NCBI GenBank assembly: GCA_027315205.1
Contig: DAHUYM010000012.1
Span: 1 to 46,225 of the forward strand
Reading direction: 5' to 3'
Length of the DNA: 46,225 nt
From: Leptospirillum sp.
Lineage (GTDB): Bacteria > Nitrospirota > Leptospirillia > Leptospirillales > Leptospirillaceae
Shown here: positions 42,883 through 46,225 of the stretch, one piece after another
How the letters are laid out: every line of letters begins with the position of its first letter
How positions within the stretch are numbered: the stretch's first letter is position 1
Notes under the pieces: generated by a model
Database searches by the model: none
Seen by the model: only the letters and a program-made list of their open reading frames with translations
Told to the model about the DNA's origin: nothing
Program-made: the position numbers and the translations under genes

Positions 42883-44805
42883 ATGAAACGCCTGAAAAGA
42901 TGGGGTTTTCTATCTTGGGCAATCTCGTTCTTCATGGTCTTTAACGCGGCCCTGTCGCCGATCGCCGTTGCCTGGGGCGACGACAACGGCTCGCATTCCA
43001 AGGACAGTAAAGGGATCCGCACGACCACTCCGATCCGGCACGTGATTATCGTGATCGGGGAAAATCGGTCTTTCGACAACCTGTTCGCAACCTATGAGCC
43101 TGCGGACGGGCAAACCGTCATGAATCTCCTCTCGGAGGGCATCGTCACCGAGAAGGGAATGCCGGGACCCAATTTCGATGCCGCTCGACAGGATACCGCG
43201 CAGGACTTGGTCACCTATCAGTTGAATCCGATGATTACGCCCCCTTACATGGTCCTTCCGGTCCCGAATACCACTTACGCACCCAGCGTTCCATGGGCCG
43301 TCGCCACACCGTCGCTCTTCCCCGACCCCGGACTGGAATCCGCCCAGGAATCCCTCCTCCAGACGGGCGGCACGGGCGAGCCCAATAACGTTCCCGACAC
43401 ACGTTTCCCGAGCGGTCTTCCTAACGGGCCATACCAGATCACACACTATGTACCTTACGATTCCTACACGGGAGACCCGGTCCACCGGTTTTTCCAGATG
43501 TGGCAACAATCCCGCTGCACCGCATCGAACATCACGGCGGCCAATCCGAGCGGCTGCGCCCACGACCTCTACACCTGGGTCGCCGTCCAGACGGGAACCG
43601 GCGGAAGCGGAACCTCCCCGCCCTCACCGTTCACGGACCAGTCCACCGACCAAGGATCGGTTCAGATGGGGTTCTATAACATGGCGACGGGGGATGCGCC
43701 TTATTTTAAATGGCTCGCGGATCATTTTGCCCTGTCGGACAATTACCACCAAGCTGTTATGGGCGGCACCGGAGCCAATCACGTGATGCTAGGGACCGGC
43801 GACGCGGACTGGTATTCCGACGGGAAAGGCCGTCCGGAAACTCCCCCGACCTTGCAAATCGAGAATCCCGACCCACTGAAGGGGACCGACGACTGGTATA
43901 CCCAGGACGGGTACAGCGGAGGATCCTTCGTGAACTGTTCGGATTCTTTCCAGCCGGGCGTTCTGCCGATCGTCTCCTACCTGAACGATCTTCCGGCCAG
44001 CCCCAATCCCAGGTGCGAACCGGATCGCTTCTACTTATTGAACAACTACAATCCGGGTTATCACCGGGACGGTTCCCTGAGGACATCCGGATTCTATATC
44101 CCGCCGTCGACGGTGAAGACGATCGGAGACGAGCTCTTCGACTACCACATTTCGTGGGCCTACTACGGGGAAGGATTCCACGCAGGAACGCCGAGAACCG
44201 CCGAATATTGCAATATCTGCAATCCGTTCCAATACGCCACATCCATCATGACGACGCCGCTTATCAAGAACATCCAGGGGTTGTCGGACTTTTACAATGC
44301 GATCGGAAACAAAACGCTTCCTTCCATTTCCATCGTAAAACCGGACGGACTTCTGGACGGCCATCCCGCCTCCGGGAAACCCGGCCTCCTCGAAGGATTC
44401 GTGCAGAAGGTGGTGGACACGGTTCATGACAGCACATACTGGAAAGACACGGCGATTTTCGTGACGGTCGACGAGTCCGGCGGATACTACGATTCAGGGT
44501 ACATCCAGCCCCTGGACTTTTTCGGGGACGGTGCCCGGGTTCCTCTTCTCGTCATCTCTCCTTTCTCGGAGGGCGGCCGCGTGATCCACACCTACTACGA
44601 CCACGTCTCCCTTCTCAAGTTCATCGAACGAAACTGGAGCCTCCCGGCCTTGACACGCCGGAGCCGGGACAACTTTCCCAATCCGGTCGCACATGACGGG
44701 AATCCTTACGTCCCGGTCAACGGGCCGGCCATCGGAGACCTCATGGACATGTTCCATTTTCCCGACGACCATCATGACCATGGGGGAGAGGGGCAATCCC
44801 ATTGA
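42883..44805 (+). CDS. Exported phosphoesterase, phospholipase C family
   Basis: A 640-residue secreted enzyme of the acid-phosphatase/phospholipase C family within the alkaline-phosphatase superfamily. A signal peptide (about 1-30, ending AVA-W) precedes the hallmark HVIIVIGENRSFDNLFATY (about 53-71), whose Glu-Asn pair binds metal. Later come DNYHQAVMGGTGANHVMLGTG, SISIVKPDGLLDGHP, FVTVDESGGYYD (a second metal-ligand segment) and VPLLVISPFS with HTYYDHVSLLKFIE (third). The C-terminal tail is His/Asp-rich (DDHHDHGG). It would hydrolyse a phosphodiester or phosphomonoester in the periplasm or outside the cell. AAGGAG lies six bases before the ATG, and a strong terminator follows, so it is monocistronic. 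Confidence 0.9.
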   Translation: MKRLKRWGFLSWAISFFMVFNAALSPIAVAWGDDNGSHSKDSKGIRTTTPIRHVIIVIGENRSFDNLFATYEPADGQTVMNLLSEGIVTEKGMPGPNFDAARQDTAQDLVTYQLNPMITPPYMVLPVPNTTYAPSVPWAVATPSLFPDPGLESAQESLLQTGGTGEPNNVPDTRFPSGLPNGPYQITHYVPYDSYTGDPVHRFFQMWQQSRCTASNITAANPSGCAHDLYTWVAVQTGTGGSGTSPPSPFTDQSTDQGSVQMGFYNMATGDAPYFKWLADHFALSDNYHQAVMGGTGANHVMLGTGDADWYSDGKGRPETPPTLQIENPDPLKGTDDWYTQDGYSGGSFVNCSDSFQPGVLPIVSYLNDLPASPNPRCEPDRFYLLNNYNPGYHRDGSLRTSGFYIPPSTVKTIGDELFDYHISWAYYGEGFHAGTPRTAEYCNICNPFQYATSIMTTPLIKNIQGLSDFYNAIGNKTLPSISIVKPDGLLDGHPASGKPGLLEGFVQKVVDTVHDSTYWKDTAIFVTVDESGGYYDSGYIQPLDFFGDGARVPLLVISPFSEGGRVIHTYYDHVSLLKFIERNWSLPALTRRSRDNFPNPVAHDGNPYVPVNGPAIGDLMDMFHFPDDHHDHGGEGQSH

Positions 44806-44847
44806 TTTTTCCGTTCTGATGGCCTCCTAGCGACGACACACGTGTTT

Positions 44848-44880
44848 CCGGGCCCGGTTCTCCGGGCCCGGTTTCTTTTT
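44848..44880 (+). terminator. Intrinsic terminator after the phosphoesterase gene
   Basis: CCGGGCCCGG, loop TTCT, CCGGGCCCGG, then TTTCTTTTT. It is a textbook 10-bp GC stem with a T-tract, 42 bases after the stop codon. Each arm is itself palindromic. Confidence 0.92.
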
Positions 44881-44915
44881 CCATAATCCTATGTAAAAAA
44901 TGAAGGAGACATTCC

Positions 44916-45272
44916 ATGAGGCTGGACTGGGACCTGATCCGGGCGATCCTGATACGGATCGAGGCAAAGGAAAGCGAGACTGAAAAAGTAGGGCCGGACG
45001 CGTTTCCTGCGCATGAACGTGACTTTGCCGCACACCATATCCGTCTTCTGATACGCGAGGGATTCGCCAGGGAAGACACCCCCGTTTCGGGAATCGGGCA
45101 GGACGCGTGTGTCGCCCAATCGCTTACGCTTTCGGGTTACGAACTTCTGGAGAACATGAGGAACCCCGATGTTTGGCACAAGCTCGTCCAGATCGTCAGG
45201 GTCAAGGGATTAAGCCTTTCCCTCGAAGTGGTCCGGTGCGCGGGAGCCCATGTCATCGAAACCTATTTCTAG
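44916..45272 (+). CDS. DUF2513 family protein
   Basis: A 118-residue protein recognised as DUF2513 by its N-terminal MRLDWDLIRAILIRIEA, the central HIRLLIREGFA, and SLTLSGYELLENMRNPDVWH, which reads like the end of a winged-helix fold. Proteins of this family are common in phages and mobile elements; the function is unknown. AAGGAG is seven bases before the ATG. It is followed by a convergent small gene and an insertion sequence, which fits an accessory region. Confidence 0.8.
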   Translation: MRLDWDLIRAILIRIEAKESETEKVGPDAFPAHERDFAAHHIRLLIREGFAREDTPVSGIGQDACVAQSLTLSGYELLENMRNPDVWHKLVQIVRVKGLSLSLEVVRCAGAHVIETYF

Positions 45273-45320
45273 GGACTTTCGATATCCGGTTTCCTTGTCA
45301 CTCGGTCTAATTCCAGCGGG

Positions 45321-45503
45321 TCATTCCTGGGGATCCACCTCATGGGCCGACCATTCGTCGAGGATGTCGAGCAACCATTGCCGGAACTCCTGGATTTTTT
45401 CGGCAATTTCCTGTTCGCTGGATTGGTCGAATACTGCATTCGCTTTTTCCAAATAGGGAATCACATCGATCAGGGCCGCAAATCCCTCTGTCATATCGCT
45501 CAT
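45321..45503 (-). CDS. Small acidic helical protein, function unknown
   Basis: A 60-residue protein, strongly acidic and predicted fully helical: ALIDVIPYLEKANAVFDQSSEQEIAEKIQEFRQWLLDILDEW. GAAGGGA is six bases upstream of the ATG at 45503. It converges on the DUF2513 gene. I recognise no family; its size and charge would suit a partner or inhibitor protein. Confidence 0.55.
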   Translation of the reverse strand: MSDMTEGFAALIDVIPYLEKANAVFDQSSEQEIAEKIQEFRQWLLDILDEWSAHEVDPQE

Positions 45504-45711
45504 CAAAGTTCCCTTCTCTCATCATCGATTGGCATCGTCCGGTTCTGTCCCTAAGTCTGGAGGCACGGACTTACAATGAAAGAAAGATGTTTCGGGAATG
45601 TCGCTGTTATATCAAAATCGGGAATGGAATATGGGCTTGGATTTTCTCTGTCGGCATAAAAACAGAGGGTCTTAGGAAGAAAAGCGAAGGAAAAATCGCT
45701 ACTCTTCCAAT

Positions 45712-46225
45712 ATGGACCGAAAGAATCGTTATTTCACGTTTTCGAAAATCTCCGAGGCGAGATTCCGCCATCTCGTGCGATGCTTCGCACTGGACCTGAC
45801 GGCGACCGAAACGTCAGCCTTCACCGGGCTTTCGGTCCGCACCGTCAATGCGATCTTCCTCCGGATCCGACAACGGCTCGCACAAGCCTGTGAACGGGAG
45901 TCTCCGCTGGCCGGAACCCTGGAAGCCGACGAGTCCTACTTCGGTCCGCACCGGATCCGGGGAAAGAGAGGCCGTGGCGCCGGTGGAAAAACGATCGTCT
46001 TCGGGCTTCTGAAGCGCGGCGATCGGGTGTACACGGAAATCGTCCCCAATGCGAGCAAGGCGGTTCTCCAGGCGGTGATCCGTGGCAAGGCCGATCCGGA
46101 GAGCCTGATTCACACGGACGGATGGAGAGGGTACGACGGCCTGGTCGACCTGGGATTCGACAGGCATTTCCGGGTCCATCACGGTCAGAATGAATACGCC
46201 CGGAGTCCGAATCACATCAATGGGA
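45712..46225 (+). CDS. IS1016/IS1595-type transposase, partial at right edge
   Basis: A frame open from the ATG at 45712 to the window edge (171 residues). It lacks the zinc ribbon of larger IS1595 transposases and starts directly with the HTH region (LTATETSAFTGLSVRTVNAIFLRIRQRL). It then shows the DDE catalytic core: Asp73 in LEADESYFGPHRIRGKRGRG, and Asp136 in HTDGWRGYDGLVDLG, followed by RVHHGQNEYARSPNHING. The last acidic residue is beyond the edge. This short form is typical of the IS1016 group. The left inverted repeat should lie between about 45530 and 45600; a TAAGTC/GACTTA pair at 45552-45573 is near the expected place but unproven. The reading frame seen is intact. Confidence 0.88.
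   Translation, partial: MDRKNRYFTFSKISEARFRHLVRCFALDLTATETSAFTGLSVRTVNAIFLRIRQRLAQACERESPLAGTLEADESYFGPHRIRGKRGRGAGGKTIVFGLLKRGDRVYTEIVPNASKAVLQAVIRGKADPESLIHTDGWRGYDGLVDLGFDRHFRVHHGQNEYARSPNHING

Noticed and set aside
1-46225. CRISPR array or ribosomal RNA genes
   Set aside because: No regularly spaced short repeats and no rRNA-like sequence were seen on either strand.

Overview
The window looks like chromosome from a GC-rich, Gram-negative, acid- and metal-adapted bacterium. The best guess is Leptospirillum or a relative in the Nitrospirota. This is inferred from gene content and base composition, not from a marker gene. Supporting content is a TonB/ExbBD outer-membrane transport system, lipoproteins, an RND metal/drug efflux pair, PEP-CTERM surface proteins, a complete high-affinity Kdp potassium ATPase and a Kch-type potassium channel. 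Gene density is high and almost every gene has a readable Shine-Dalgarno. Many long GC-rich antisense frames are spurious.

Layout. 1-2.4 kb: a membrane-anchored P-loop ATPase cut by the left edge, a DUF374 acyltransferase and a frameshifted, truncated Fic pseudogene. 2.6-9.4 kb, all minus strand: an atypical OmpR-type regulator translationally coupled to exbB-exbD-tonB, an intrinsic terminator, then an RND pump and its lipoprotein adaptor. 9.7-15.2 kb: an MHYT-GGDEF-EAL cyclic-di-GMP protein and a large TonB-dependent receptor. 15.5-17.1 kb: a lower-GC, 1.5-kb segment bounded by direct repeats of the 3' half of tRNA-Leu(CAG). It holds a HigBA toxin-antitoxin pair and a decayed transposase. 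17.4-20.1 kb: two paralogous PEP-CTERM proteins and a small membrane protein. 20.4-25.1 kb, minus strand: an Hdr/GlpC-like iron-sulfur protein, DUF3501, a NifS-like protein without its PLP lysine, an NDUFA9-like SDR, a CGWS glutaredoxin-like protein, CbtB and tRNA-Arg(TCT), closely packed. 25.3-28.3 kb: CoA-binding protein, CHAD protein, membrane-anchored peroxiredoxin and a hydroxyacid dehydrogenase.

28.4-37.8 kb is the most unusual locus. The potassium ATPase genes run in the order kdpB - 27-codon ORF - kdpF - kdpA - kdpC. They are followed by a histidine kinase that resembles only the C-terminal half of KdpD, and by a NarL-type regulator in place of KdpE. Divergently transcribed across a 248-bp promoter region is a 744-residue protein made of two tandem copies of the KdpD N-terminal sensor (KdpD plus Usp modules) with no kinase domain. 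KdpD therefore appears split, its sensor duplicated and its partner exchanged.

37.9-46.2 kb: a PAS protein, an AT-rich intergenic region with a clear dyad, a third PEP-CTERM protein, a Kch-like channel with a likely internal start for a free RCK domain, a lipoprotein, an exported phospholipase C-like phosphoesterase with a strong terminator, a DUF2513 protein, a small acidic protein, and an IS1016/IS1595-type transposase running off the right edge.
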